Positions 17,711 to 28,381 of a stretch of 64,000 nt of DNA are shown in pieces. Where the stretch lies: the NCBI GenBank assembly GCA_963713545.1, contig CAVQME010000002.1, positions 310,001-374,000 on the forward strand, given 5' to 3'. The translations under genes were made by a program, and so were the position numbers. How positions within the stretch are numbered: the first letter of the stretch is position 1; each line of letters opens with the position of its first letter. This DNA is from CAVPLM01 sp963713545. GTDB taxonomy: Bacteria > Actinomycetota > Thermoleophilia > RBG-16-64-13. The notes beneath the pieces were generated by a model that saw only the letters and a list, made by a program, of their open reading frames with translations, was not told where the DNA came from and did no database searches.

Positions 17711-19342
17711 CTAGTACACGTACACCTTCGTCCCCACGGGGACCAAGGGGTAGAGCTCGTCCATGTCCCACAGAGGCACGCGAATACAGCCGTGGCTCGC
17801 TGGCCAGGGAGGCACCGAAGGATAGCCGTGGATGGCCAGCACACCCCAGCTCCTGATGTACATGGGCTTGTAACGAGGACCGTCCCATCTCGGCGACTTC
17901 CGGGTGACGCTGAGAGTGCCGCTGGGGGTGGTTATGCCCACGTCGGGGTTGCCCGTCGAGACGGCGAGTGTCCTTACGACCGTACCGCTCTCGACGTAGA
18001 GCAGCACCTGCCTGCTTTTGTTGACCTCGATCCAGGCGCCGGACCCACTCCGGCTCGGGCTGGGGGCACCGGCGCCCAGCAGCCGCGACCACATCTGGGA
18101 CCCCACCACCCCGTCCCGAGCCAGACCCTCCCATTTCTGGAAGGCAAGCACCGCCTGGTGGGTGCGCTTGTCGAACACTCCGTCGATCGGGCCGGGCCGA
18201 TAGGTGAGGTCGGTGAGCCTCTGCTCGAGCCAGAGCACGTCCGAGCCGGTCGAGCCTTGTTTGAGCGTGGCAAAGGTCAGACCGTCCGGTTGGTCGGCAG
18301 CCGACAGAATGAGCTTGACCTGCCCGGTCACCGCCGGGACCAGGCCGACGAAGTCCACCCGCCCCACCTCGGCGGCGCGGCTGAGGAGCAAGGATGAGAT
18401 GGGCGGGGGTACGCTCCTGGACTGGGTGAGTAGGACGATCCCCCCGTCCGTTGCCAGGAACGGCCCCGCCGCAAGAGCGTCGGGGAAGTTGTCCCCGGTC
18501 ACCAGAGCCACATGCGCGAAGCTCATACCCTGCGCAGCGGCATACTCGGCCACCTTGGCAGAGGTGTCGTAGCGATCGCTCCCTGCGACCTGGGTGAGAG
18601 CCAACCCAGGGATGCCTGGGTCGAAGTATGTGCCCACCACGAGGCCTTGACCGACGCCAAGAGAGCTCAAGGCCTCCATGGTAGCCTCGGGAGCGGGGCC
18701 GCTCTCGGGGATGAGAAGGATCGGCCACCCCTTGGCGGCTGCCAGAGGCGCCACCGACAGTGCATCTGCGAAGGCATCCCCGCGGGCGAAGACCACGCCG
18801 GATACAGTCCCCAGCCTGATCTGCACCTGTTCGGCAACCAGGCGAGCCGTGTCGTAGCGATCGGCCCCCGTCAAGACCACGATGCCGTCTGGAAGAGCCG
18901 CCAACTCAGGGAAGGCGGCAGCCACCTGGCCGACCAGACCTGCCTCGAGCCCCACGACAAAGACCTTGCCCGGCTGCAGTCGCGCTATCTCGGCCCTGGT
19001 CTCTTCGTCGAATTCGGTCGAATGCGTGAGAAGGACAGGTCCACCGTAGGCGGCCGCGAGGGGCGCCGCGCTCAGAGCATCGGGGTAGTTCTCCCCGGTG
19101 GCCAGCACCACGGCCCCGGCTCCCGGACCGAAGCCCGCCTGTGACACCATGATGGCCGTCTCATACCGGTTGGCACCGCTCAAGCTCCTGTATTCCGGGG
19201 CAGCTTGAGCCTCCGCCGATGTCGCGAGGATCAGCACACTCGCCACTATGACGAGTGCCAGCGTCATCAACACGATGGCTCTCGCGCTCGAACGAGCGGT
19301 GGGGACCGATACGCACGCAGTGCGGGACCTCAGCGATGTCAC
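17711..19342 (-). CDS. Secreted L,D-transpeptidase with cell-wall-binding type 2 repeats
   Basis: Predicted secreted protein of 543 aa. A basic N-terminus and hydrophobic signal segment (about 20-45, ending SAEAQA) precede three cell wall binding repeat 2 modules (about 52-145, 150-240, 250-345, each with NRYETA/DRYDTA-like motifs). A PG_binding_1 domain (about 360-420) and a C-terminal YkuD L,D-transpeptidase domain (about 435-543) follow. The active site is intact: His505 and S516-H-G-C519-I-R. Such enzymes make 3-3 peptidoglycan cross-links or attach proteins to the wall. GTG 19342 follows GGAGG by 7 nt; the longer frame upstream is spurious. Confidence 0.9.
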   Translation of the reverse strand: MTSLRSRTACVSVPTARSSARAIVLMTLALVIVASVLILATSAEAQAAPEYRSLSGANRYETAIMVSQAGFGPGAGAVVLATGENYPDALSAAPLAAAYGGPVLLTHSTEFDEETRAEIARLQPGKVFVVGLEAGLVGQVAAAFPELAALPDGIVVLTGADRYDTARLVAEQVQIRLGTVSGVVFARGDAFADALSVAPLAAAKGWPILLIPESGPAPEATMEALSSLGVGQGLVVGTYFDPGIPGLALTQVAGSDRYDTSAKVAEYAAAQGMSFAHVALVTGDNFPDALAAGPFLATDGGIVLLTQSRSVPPPISSLLLSRAAEVGRVDFVGLVPAVTGQVKLILSAADQPDGLTFATLKQGSTGSDVLWLEQRLTDLTYRPGPIDGVFDKRTHQAVLAFQKWEGLARDGVVGSQMWSRLLGAGAPSPSRSGSGAWIEVNKSRQVLLYVESGTVVRTLAVSTGNPDVGITTPSGTLSVTRKSPRWDGPRYKPMYIRSWGVLAIHGYPSVPPWPASHGCIRVPLWDMDELYPLVPVGTKVYVY

Positions 19343-19569
19343 CTTTCGTCCTCCTAGATCGGCGCACGAGCCATCGATGCGCGGGCACTCACACGATACA
19401 CACGACCGGACGTGGATGGAACCCATCCGGCCCGCGTGTGGTCTCTTGATGCCCAGAACGGATGGAAAGGGAACATCAGGGACCGGCCGGCCGAGTGCAA
19501 GGGCCCGGTTCGGCGTAGACGGACGGCTCGCGGCCAGCGGCCCCGGTGGGTAGCCGCCGGCAGCTCCGC

Positions 19570-20517
19570 TCACTGCTGGCCGATAGCCTCGAAGTAACCG
19601 CGGGCGAACTCCACGTCTCGTTTGATCCGCGCGGCGAGAGAGGCCGCGTCGGGAAAGACCTGTTGACCACGAACCCGCTCCAGCAATTCAACCTCCAGAC
19701 GCCGACCGTAGAGGTCACCGCCCTGGTCGAGAAGCAGTGTCTCGACATAGATCTTCTTGCCGGTCTCAAAGGTTGGGTTCGTCCCCAGACTGGTGACGGA
19801 GAGACCGGCCTGATGCCCGTCGACGAAAGACCGCGTCACATAGACCCCTGTCGCGGGCAGGGCCATCCCGGCGGTCACGTCCAGGTTGGCCGTAGGGGCC
19901 TGCAGGGTGCGTCCCCGGCCTGCTCCGGCCACCACGGTCCCCTGGAGCCGGTGCGGACGTCCGAGAAGACGGGCGGCTTCGACAACGTGTCCCCCGCTGA
20001 TGAGTCGGCGTATGCGGGTGCTGGAGATCGCTTCGCGATCGTCAAAGGCGAGGGGCACCGCGCGGACCTCGAAATCGTGCGCGGCACCGAACTCGCGCAG
20101 GTCGCCGACGCCGCCCGCACCCCGGTGGCCGAAGCGGAAGTTCTCCCCCACCAGGACGACTCGCGCCCCCAGTCGCTCGGAGAGTACCAGACGACAGAAG
20201 GCCGCCGGCGAAAGGTGGGCGAACTCCAGGTCGAACTTCACGACCACCAACTCGTCCAGACCCAGCTCTTCCATAAGAGCGGCCTTGCGCTCCAGAGACG
20301 TCAGCATACGCGGCGCCGCTCGAGGATGAAGGACGCCCTCGGGGTGAGGATAGAAGGTGACAGCCGCGGCAAGGACGCCGATCTGCCTGGCCCGTTCCAC
20401 AGTCTGATCCAGGATAAGCCGATGTCCGCGATGAACGCCGTCGAACACCCCGATGGCAACGACCCGGCTGCGCTCAGGCGCCTCCTCGACCTCGTGCAGG
20501 GAAGAGTAGATGTGCAT
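19570..20517 (-). CDS. ribF: Bifunctional riboflavin kinase/FAD synthetase
   Basis: Makes FMN and FAD from riboflavin. The N-terminal adenylyltransferase domain has IGVFDGVHRGHR (the HxGH motif) and the later SSTRIRRLISGG block. The C-terminal flavokinase domain has RGRTLQAPTANLD. The 315-aa length is typical. It lies 2 nt after truB, as in most bacteria. Confidence 0.96.
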   Translation of the reverse strand: MHIYSSLHEVEEAPERSRVVAIGVFDGVHRGHRLILDQTVERARQIGVLAAAVTFYPHPEGVLHPRAAPRMLTSLERKAALMEELGLDELVVVKFDLEFAHLSPAAFCRLVLSERLGARVVLVGENFRFGHRGAGGVGDLREFGAAHDFEVRAVPLAFDDREAISSTRIRRLISGGHVVEAARLLGRPHRLQGTVVAGAGRGRTLQAPTANLDVTAGMALPATGVYVTRSFVDGHQAGLSVTSLGTNPTFETGKKIYVETLLLDQGGDLYGRRLEVELLERVRGQQVFPDAASLAARIKRDVEFARGYFEAIGQQ

Positions 20518-20519
20518 GA

Positions 20520-21404
20520 TCAGACGGGTCCCGGAAAGACCACCAGTGGACGCGCGCCACCTGCCCGGCCCTCATAGACGCCGACGAGACCTGCCGGCCC
20601 GTACACGCGGAACCGCCCGATCGGCGCCCCGGTGAGCTCGTTGCCGTTGGCAGCCAGCCGGGCCTCGCGGCCGCTCACCTCGTGTCGTGGAAGGAAGGCG
20701 AGCGCCTCGTCCAGAGTCAGGACCCCCGGGGCGCCGGCCGCGTAGCGGTCCGGCGCCAGTTCGTCCGGACTCATGGCCTGGTCGACCGTGAAACCGCCGA
20801 TGCGGGTGCGGCGCAGCGACGCGGCGTAGCCGCCCGCTCCCGTGGCGGCTCCCAGATCCTCCACGAGCTGGCGAACGTACGTGCCTTTGCCCGTGAGGGC
20901 CACGAGCCGCGCCGCCTGCGCCTGCTCGTCGAAATCCACCAGGGTGAGGTCGTAGACCATCACCTCCCGCTCGGGGGTGTCGATCATCTCGCCCCGGTGG
21001 GCCCTCCGATAAAGCGGCTCGCCGTTCACTTTGACGGCTGAGGTCAAGGGTACTCGCTGGTGGATCCTGCCCCGGAACTGCTCCAACGCCCCTCTCACCT
21101 GGTTGTCTTGGACACTGCCCCCGGTAGGCACGATCACCCCTGTCGGATCGGCCGTGGTCGAGACGGCTCCGAACTGCACCGTCACTTCGTACTCCTTGGG
21201 CAACTCCATGAGGAGCGTCGAGATGCGGGTGGCGTGGCCTATCATCACCAGCAAGAGACCGCTCGCGAAAGGGTCCAGGGTGCCGGCGTGGCCGACGCGC
21301 CCGCGCACCCCGCGGCGAGCGGCGCGTACCATGTCGAAACTGGTAGGGCCCACCGGCTTGTCGACGAGCACCACACGGGAGAGATCCGAGGGCGCCTCGG
21401 TCAC
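20520..21404 (-). CDS. truB: tRNA pseudouridine(55) synthase
   Basis: Forms pseudouridine 55 in the T-loop of tRNAs. The motif GHAGTLDPFASGLL includes the catalytic Asp, and DKPVGPTSFDMV marks the N-terminus. The start is taken as GTG 21404 because its bases overlap the nrnA stop (GTGA) and GAGGAG lies 6 nt upstream, giving 294 aa. A longer frame begins nine codons upstream. Confidence 0.95.
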   Translation of the reverse strand: MTEAPSDLSRVVLVDKPVGPTSFDMVRAARRGVRGRVGHAGTLDPFASGLLLVMIGHATRISTLLMELPKEYEVTVQFGAVSTTADPTGVIVPTGGSVQDNQVRGALEQFRGRIHQRVPLTSAVKVNGEPLYRRAHRGEMIDTPEREVMVYDLTLVDFDEQAQAARLVALTGKGTYVRQLVEDLGAATGAGGYAASLRRTRIGGFTVDQAMSPDELAPDRYAAGAPGVLTLDEALAFLPRHEVSGREARLAANGNELTGAPIGRFRVYGPAGLVGVYEGRAGGARPLVVFPGPV

Positions 21405-22471
21405 ACGTCGCTCCTCTCGCGCCCCCCGCACGGCTCACCGCCGCCGCTCGCGGCGCGCTCATGGCTCGAGGCCGCAAGCTGAGCGCGGACCTCGCCTTCG
21501 ATCCATGCGACGACGGTAGACACACCGTCACTGCTGGTGAACCCGGCGGCCCGCACGTGCCCGCCCCCACCCTGTTTCTGTGCGATCGCCGCCACGTTCA
21601 CCGCTCCGTCGGTGGAACGTAGGCTCACCTTGCTCTCCGGCCTCCCCTCGGAGCGCCGCTCCCTCACAAGAACCGCAACTCTCGCGCCCTGGATCTCGCG
21701 GAGACTGTCGATGATCCCCTCGGCGTGGCCTTCGCCGGCCTCGGCACGGGCGAAATCTTCGCTCCCCAGCCACGAAACGATCAGGTCTCCCCCCAGACGC
21801 ACCTCGAGATGGTCGAGAGCGCGGGCCAGAAGTAGCAGCTTGGGCAAGGGTGTGCTTTCGTAGACACGCCTGTAGACGCAGTGGACATCAACCCCGGCTG
21901 CCTGGAACTCCGCAGCCATGACATGCGCGGCCGGAGAGGTGTTCGAGTACTGGAACCGTCCGGTGTCGGTCACCAAGCCCACGTAGAGCGCCGTCGCCAC
22001 CTCGGCGTCCACTGGGAAGCCCCCGGCCTTGAACACCTCGTGCAGGATGGCAGTGGTCGACGGCGCCGCCGGGTCGAGGAGATTGAACTCGCCGTAACCG
22101 GGGTTGTCCTGGTGGTGGTCGATGTTGACCCGCGGTACATCGACCCCGAAGCCGTCGGAGTTCGAGCGGAGGAGGGAAGCGCAGTCGAGCAGATAGACGG
22201 TGGTCCCGCCCTCCAAGGACGGTGGAGAGCCCCTTTCCACCTTGTCCAGGCGGGGAAGGAACATGTATTCCGGCGGGAAGGCGGCCTCTCCGGGTATGTA
22301 AGCCCGGCAGCCGATGCCCAACCGCTCGCTCATGAGAAGAACGGCGGACACGCAGCCCAGCGCATCGCCGTCGGGTGCTTCGTGCGACATCGCCAGTATC
22401 CGGCTCTCCTGGCGCAACCGGGCGGCCACCTCAGCTACGGTCACATTCCGAGGAGCAGCGGGCACGGTCAC
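21401..22471 (-). CDS. nrnA: DHH-family bifunctional oligoribonuclease/pAp phosphatase
   Basis: NrnA-type DHH/DHHA1 phosphoesterase that degrades nanoRNA and 3'-phosphoadenosine 5'-phosphate. Motifs: HEAPDGDALGC, NIDHHQDN (the DHH) and the C-terminal glycine-rich GGGGHVRAAGF. The C-terminus carries an extra Ser/Gly/Arg-rich stretch. It starts at GTG 22471, overlapping rbfA by 4 nt. The rbfA-nrnA-truB order is the common one. Confidence 0.93.
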   Translation of the reverse strand: MTVPAAPRNVTVAEVAARLRQESRILAMSHEAPDGDALGCVSAVLLMSERLGIGCRAYIPGEAAFPPEYMFLPRLDKVERGSPPSLEGGTTVYLLDCASLLRSNSDGFGVDVPRVNIDHHQDNPGYGEFNLLDPAAPSTTAILHEVFKAGGFPVDAEVATALYVGLVTDTGRFQYSNTSPAAHVMAAEFQAAGVDVHCVYRRVYESTPLPKLLLLARALDHLEVRLGGDLIVSWLGSEDFARAEAGEGHAEGIIDSLREIQGARVAVLVRERRSEGRPESKVSLRSTDGAVNVAAIAQKQGGGGHVRAAGFTSSDGVSTVVAWIEGEVRAQLAASSHERAASGGGEPCGGRERSDV

Positions 22472-22884
22472 TCCGCAGCCTCCACGCCGGCGTCGGAAGG
22501 AAGCGATTCCTCCTCCGGCGGCAGCTCGCCGGCGCCACTCGACTTCAGGATGGCCTGTATGCGCATGCCCTGATCCACAGTGGCGTCGTACACGAATTCC
22601 AGGGTAGGCGTGCGCTTGAGGTGCAGCTCGTCGCTGATCAGACGCTGAAGGTAAGGTCGGGCGGCCCGAAGCCCTTCCATGGTGGCATCCTTCTCCGCCT
22701 GCTTCCCGTAGACGGAGACAAAGACCTTGGCGTGCGAAAGATCCGGGGTCGTGTCGACCCCGGTCAAGGTCACGAAACCTATGCGCGGGTCCTTCAGCTC
22801 TTGCGTCAGAGCCGTACCGATGATCTCCTTGAGCGCCTCGTTGACCCGACGCATCCGATATGAAGCCACGTTACGCATCCACAT
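22468..22884 (-). CDS. rbfA: Ribosome-binding factor A
   Basis: Late assembly factor for the 30S subunit. The 138-aa product has the KH-like fold signature: RMRRVNEALKEIIGTAL, DPRIGFVTLTGVDTTPDL and KRTPTLEFVYD. The C-terminus is acidic. It overlaps the DUF503 gene before it by 14 nt and nrnA after it by 4 nt. Confidence 0.95.
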   Translation of the reverse strand: MWMRNVASYRMRRVNEALKEIIGTALTQELKDPRIGFVTLTGVDTTPDLSHAKVFVSVYGKQAEKDATMEGLRAARPYLQRLISDELHLKRTPTLEFVYDATVDQGMRIQAILKSSGAGELPPEEESLPSDAGVEAAE

Positions 22885-23171
22885 CCACCACCTCGGTGGC
22901 GCTCGAGGTCAGCACCCACTCCTGCGAGTCCAGGTAGGTCTTCAACCGGTCGAGCGTCCCTTCGAGCACCTGTAGGTCCGAAGCAGCCACGGCCATGACC
23001 ACTCGCGACCGCTGCCACAGATCCTGATGACCCACCTCCGCGAACGAAGCCCCATGGCGCCGGGTGACCTGATCCCGGATCCGCCGCAGATACATGCGTT
23101 TGCCCTTGAGGGAGCCGTTGTCGGGGAAGTACAGCTCGGCCGTGATGATGCCGACGAAACCCTTGCTGCTC

Positions 23172-23188
<17 letters not shown>
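22871..23188 (-). CDS. DUF503 family protein (YlxP-like)
   Basis: Small protein of about 95-105 aa, of the family lying between infB and rbfA in many Gram-positives. The core GFVGIITAELYFPDNGSLKGKR and VGHQDLWQRSRVVMAV match it. The function is not established; a role in ribosome assembly has been suggested from context. The start is uncertain: no ATG or GTG precedes the conserved core, so TTG 23188, overlapping the infB end by 17 nt, is the best candidate, with AAGGA only 2 nt away. Confidence 0.85.
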
Positions 23189-26323
<3,135 letters not shown>

Positions 26324-26350
26324 TACCCACCTGCCATGTCGTTCGGCTAG

Positions 26351-26629
26351 CTACATTACAGCCTCGATCGTTCGCAAGGCTACTCCGATCTCATCCCCGT
26401 CCACCCGCACCGCGGTGCGAAACACCCTTTGAAAGGCTTTCCGCTGCAGAGCCCGGTCCAGACACGCCTGCCGCCGGCAGAGATACGCTCCTCTGCCCGT
26501 CCGGTGCCGCGAATCCGTCACCACGACCCGTGGCGGCGCGGTCTCGGCATCGAGCGCCAGGCGCAAGAACTCGCTTTGCGGTCCCCGCCGGCCGCAGCCG
26601 ATGCACTGCCGCTCAGGCTCGCTCACCAC
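26351..26629 (-). CDS. ylxR: YlxR family RNA-binding protein (DUF448)
   Basis: The 92-aa protein has the CIGCGRRGP motif near the N-terminus and GRGAYLCRRQACLDRAL in the middle, which define the nusA-infB-linked YlxR family. Family members bind nucleic acid, and one has been described as a nucleoid-associated regulator. It overlaps the nusA end by 17 nt and precedes infB by 27 nt. Confidence 0.93.
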   Translation of the reverse strand: MVSEPERQCIGCGRRGPQSEFLRLALDAETAPPRVVVTDSRHRTGRGAYLCRRQACLDRALQRKAFQRVFRTAVRVDGDEIGVALRTIEAVM

Positions 26630-27782
26630 CGATCCCCTGATGCGAGGCTATGCCGCAGTATAGACTGCCTGGCAGCGCTGCGTTGGGGCAACGCTTCCCG
26701 CCGACCGTGAGCGCGTGACAGCGACCGTCGACCACCTGAGGCTCGACCTCCGCCGCCGCGTAGACAGTCTCCTCCTCACTCATCTCCGTCTCCGACTTGA
26801 TATCGATCTTCCAGCCGGTGAGCCGGTTAGCCAGGCGGGCGTTCTGCCCGTCCTTGCCTATGGCCAGCGACAACTGATCGTCGGGGACCACTACTGTGGC
26901 CTCGCGCTGCTGGTCGTCCAGGATCACTTCTCGCACGCGGGCAGGCGAAAGAGACTTCGCCACAAAACGGGCCGGTTCTTCATCGAACGGGATGATGTCG
27001 ATCTTTTCCCCCCGTAGCTCGGAGACCACCATGCGCACCCGAGAGCCCCGCGGCCCTACGCAGGCGCCGACGGGGTCGACCCCGTCGCTGTGCGAGACGA
27101 CCGATATCTTCGAGCGATAGCCAGGTTCCCGGGCTACGCCTACGATCTCTACCAGTCCGTCGGATATCTCCGGCACCTCCAGCTCGAACAGTCGACGGAC
27201 CAGGTCCTCGCTGCGTCTCGAGAGGATGATGGGCGGCTCTTTGGGGTTCTGTGAGACTTCCTTTATGACGGCCTTCAAGCGCATCCCATGCTCGTAGCGC
27301 TCGGTAGGCACCTGCTCGCTCTTGGGCAGACGAGCCTCGACCCGGCCAAGGTCGACCAGGGTGTACCGGCTGTCGGACTGCTGGACGATGCCGGTCACTA
27401 TCTCTCCGATGCGGTGCGAGTACTCCTGAAAGACGATGCCTTGCTCCGCCTCGCGGATACGCTGGTAGATCACCTGCTTGGCCGTCTGGGCCGCGATCCG
27501 CCCGAAGTCTTCGGGCGTGATCTCCACCCTCTCGGCCATGGACGTGTCGATCACAGTCTCCTCGTCCTGTACGGCCGGCTCTTGGCCCGGCGGGAAGATG
27601 AGCTCAAAGACGTGGATCTCCCCCGTCTCCCTGTCGATCTTCACTTCGGAGAACGGGACGGCATGCGCCGTCTTCTGGTATGCAGAATGAAGCGCGTCTT
27701 CAAGTGCCTCGATCAGCACTTCGAAGGGGATGCTCTTTTCTTTTTCGATCTGGCGGAGGGCTTCTATCGTTTCCCTGTTCAT
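26613..27782 (-). CDS. nusA: Transcription termination/antitermination protein NusA with Cys3His tail
   Basis: RNA-polymerase-associated elongation factor. The N-terminal polymerase-binding domain (about 1-125) is followed by S1 (about 135-200, with GEIVTGIVQQSDSRYTLVDLG) and two KH domains (GACVGPRGSRVRMVVSEL; LAIGKDGQNARLANRLTGWKIDI). The last 40 residues hold Cys355, Cys365, Cys376 and His381 in a compact zinc-knuckle-like spacing not found in model NusA proteins. It lies 12 nt after rimP and overlaps ylxR. Confidence 0.96.
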   Translation of the reverse strand: MNRETIEALRQIEKEKSIPFEVLIEALEDALHSAYQKTAHAVPFSEVKIDRETGEIHVFELIFPPGQEPAVQDEETVIDTSMAERVEITPEDFGRIAAQTAKQVIYQRIREAEQGIVFQEYSHRIGEIVTGIVQQSDSRYTLVDLGRVEARLPKSEQVPTERYEHGMRLKAVIKEVSQNPKEPPIILSRRSEDLVRRLFELEVPEISDGLVEIVGVAREPGYRSKISVVSHSDGVDPVGACVGPRGSRVRMVVSELRGEKIDIIPFDEEPARFVAKSLSPARVREVILDDQQREATVVVPDDQLSLAIGKDGQNARLANRLTGWKIDIKSETEMSEEETVYAAAEVEPQVVDGRCHALTVGGKRCPNAALPGSLYCGIASHQGIGGERA

Positions 27783-27794
27783 CCCTTCCCCCTA

Positions 27795-28241
27795 TCAGAA
27801 CTCGTATATAAGATGGGCGCTCGCCACCTCGCCCAGCGGGATCCTCGCCTCGCGCCCCGCCTCCTGCACGACTATCTCGTCCGTTCCGACCTCCAGCAGG
27901 GTCCCCTGCCAGATCTTGCTGCCTTCCACCGGGACCCGCGTCTTGACGTAGATCCTCTTGCCGAGCTGCGCCTCGAAGTGGCTGCGCTTCCGGAGAGGCC
28001 GCTCGATGCCAGGTGAACTGACCTCGAGCGAGTACGCGCCTTCGAACGCATCGGCCTCGTCGAGCGCCCTTCCTACCACTCCCGACACTTGGGCGCACAG
28101 ATCGTGTGTGACGCCCGCCGGGTGGTCGATATACAGGCGAAGTATCTTCTGCCGCCTGCTACCCGCCTCTTCCAGGATCACGAGTTCGACGTCCTCGATC
28201 TCCCGGTCGATGACCTGCTGGACCCAGGCTTCCGTGAGTTC
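27795..28241 (-). CDS. rimP: Ribosome maturation factor RimP
   Basis: Assembly factor for the 30S subunit, first gene of the nusA operon. The core has ILRLYIDHPAGVTHDLCAQVS and SLEVSSPGIERPLRKRSHFE, the family hallmarks. The frame is open to 28286, but GAGGGAG directly precedes GTG 28241, and the longer version would overlap a terminator-like hairpin, so 148 aa is preferred. A strong sigma-70 promoter lies about 80 bp upstream. Confidence 0.93.
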   Translation of the reverse strand, partial: ELTEAWVQQVIDREIEDVELVILEEAGSRRQKILRLYIDHPAGVTHDLCAQVSGVVGRALDEADAFEGAYSLEVSSPGIERPLRKRSHFEAQLGKRIYVKTRVPVEGSKIWQGTLLEVGTDEIVVQEAGREARIPLGEVASAHLIYEF

Positions 28242-28264
28242 CACGCTCTCCCTCAAGGAAAACA

Positions 28265-28289
28265 AAAGTGGGCCGACCGCACCCACTTT
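28265..28289 (-). terminator. Terminator-like hairpin in the rimP-nusA leader (possible attenuator)
   Basis: Read on the minus strand, AAAGTGGG (28289-28282) pairs perfectly with CCCACTTT (28272-28265) across a 9-nt loop, followed at once by TGTTTTCCTT. It lies between the promoter at 28322-28351 and the rimP start at 28241, so it would interrupt the operon's own transcript. That position suggests attenuation, for example NusA-dependent autoregulation. The stem is short, so efficiency is uncertain. Confidence 0.6.
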
Positions 28290-28321
28290 GGCGAAACAGC
28301 TTGGCTTTTTATTACCGACGG

Positions 28322-28351
28322 ATTATAGCACGACGGCCGTCGCCCCGACAA
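28322..28351 (-). promoter_or_regulatory. Sigma-70 promoter of the rimP-nusA-infB operon
   Basis: TTGTCG at 28351-28346 and a perfect TATAAT at 28327-28322, separated by 18 bp, on the minus strand. The predicted start is about 28315, giving a leader of about 75 nt before rimP that contains the hairpin at 28265-28289. Confidence 0.75.
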
Positions 28352-28381
28352 GGAAAGGGACTTCAATAACGGAAGTTTAGA

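Noticed and set aside
17217..18728. 503-aa frame ending in ribosomal protein S15
   Set aside because: Only the last 88 codons are S15. The rest is antisense-free shadow of the L,D-transpeptidase gene in another frame.
19343..19569. Cyclic-di-AMP (ydaO-type) riboswitch before the cell-wall L,D-transpeptidase
   Set aside because: These riboswitches are often found before wall enzymes in Actinobacteria, but the conserved core elements are not recognisable here.
26613..26740. Fusion artefact at the nusA end
   Set aside because: The frame is continuous and the Cys/His pattern is orderly, so the tail was kept as real.
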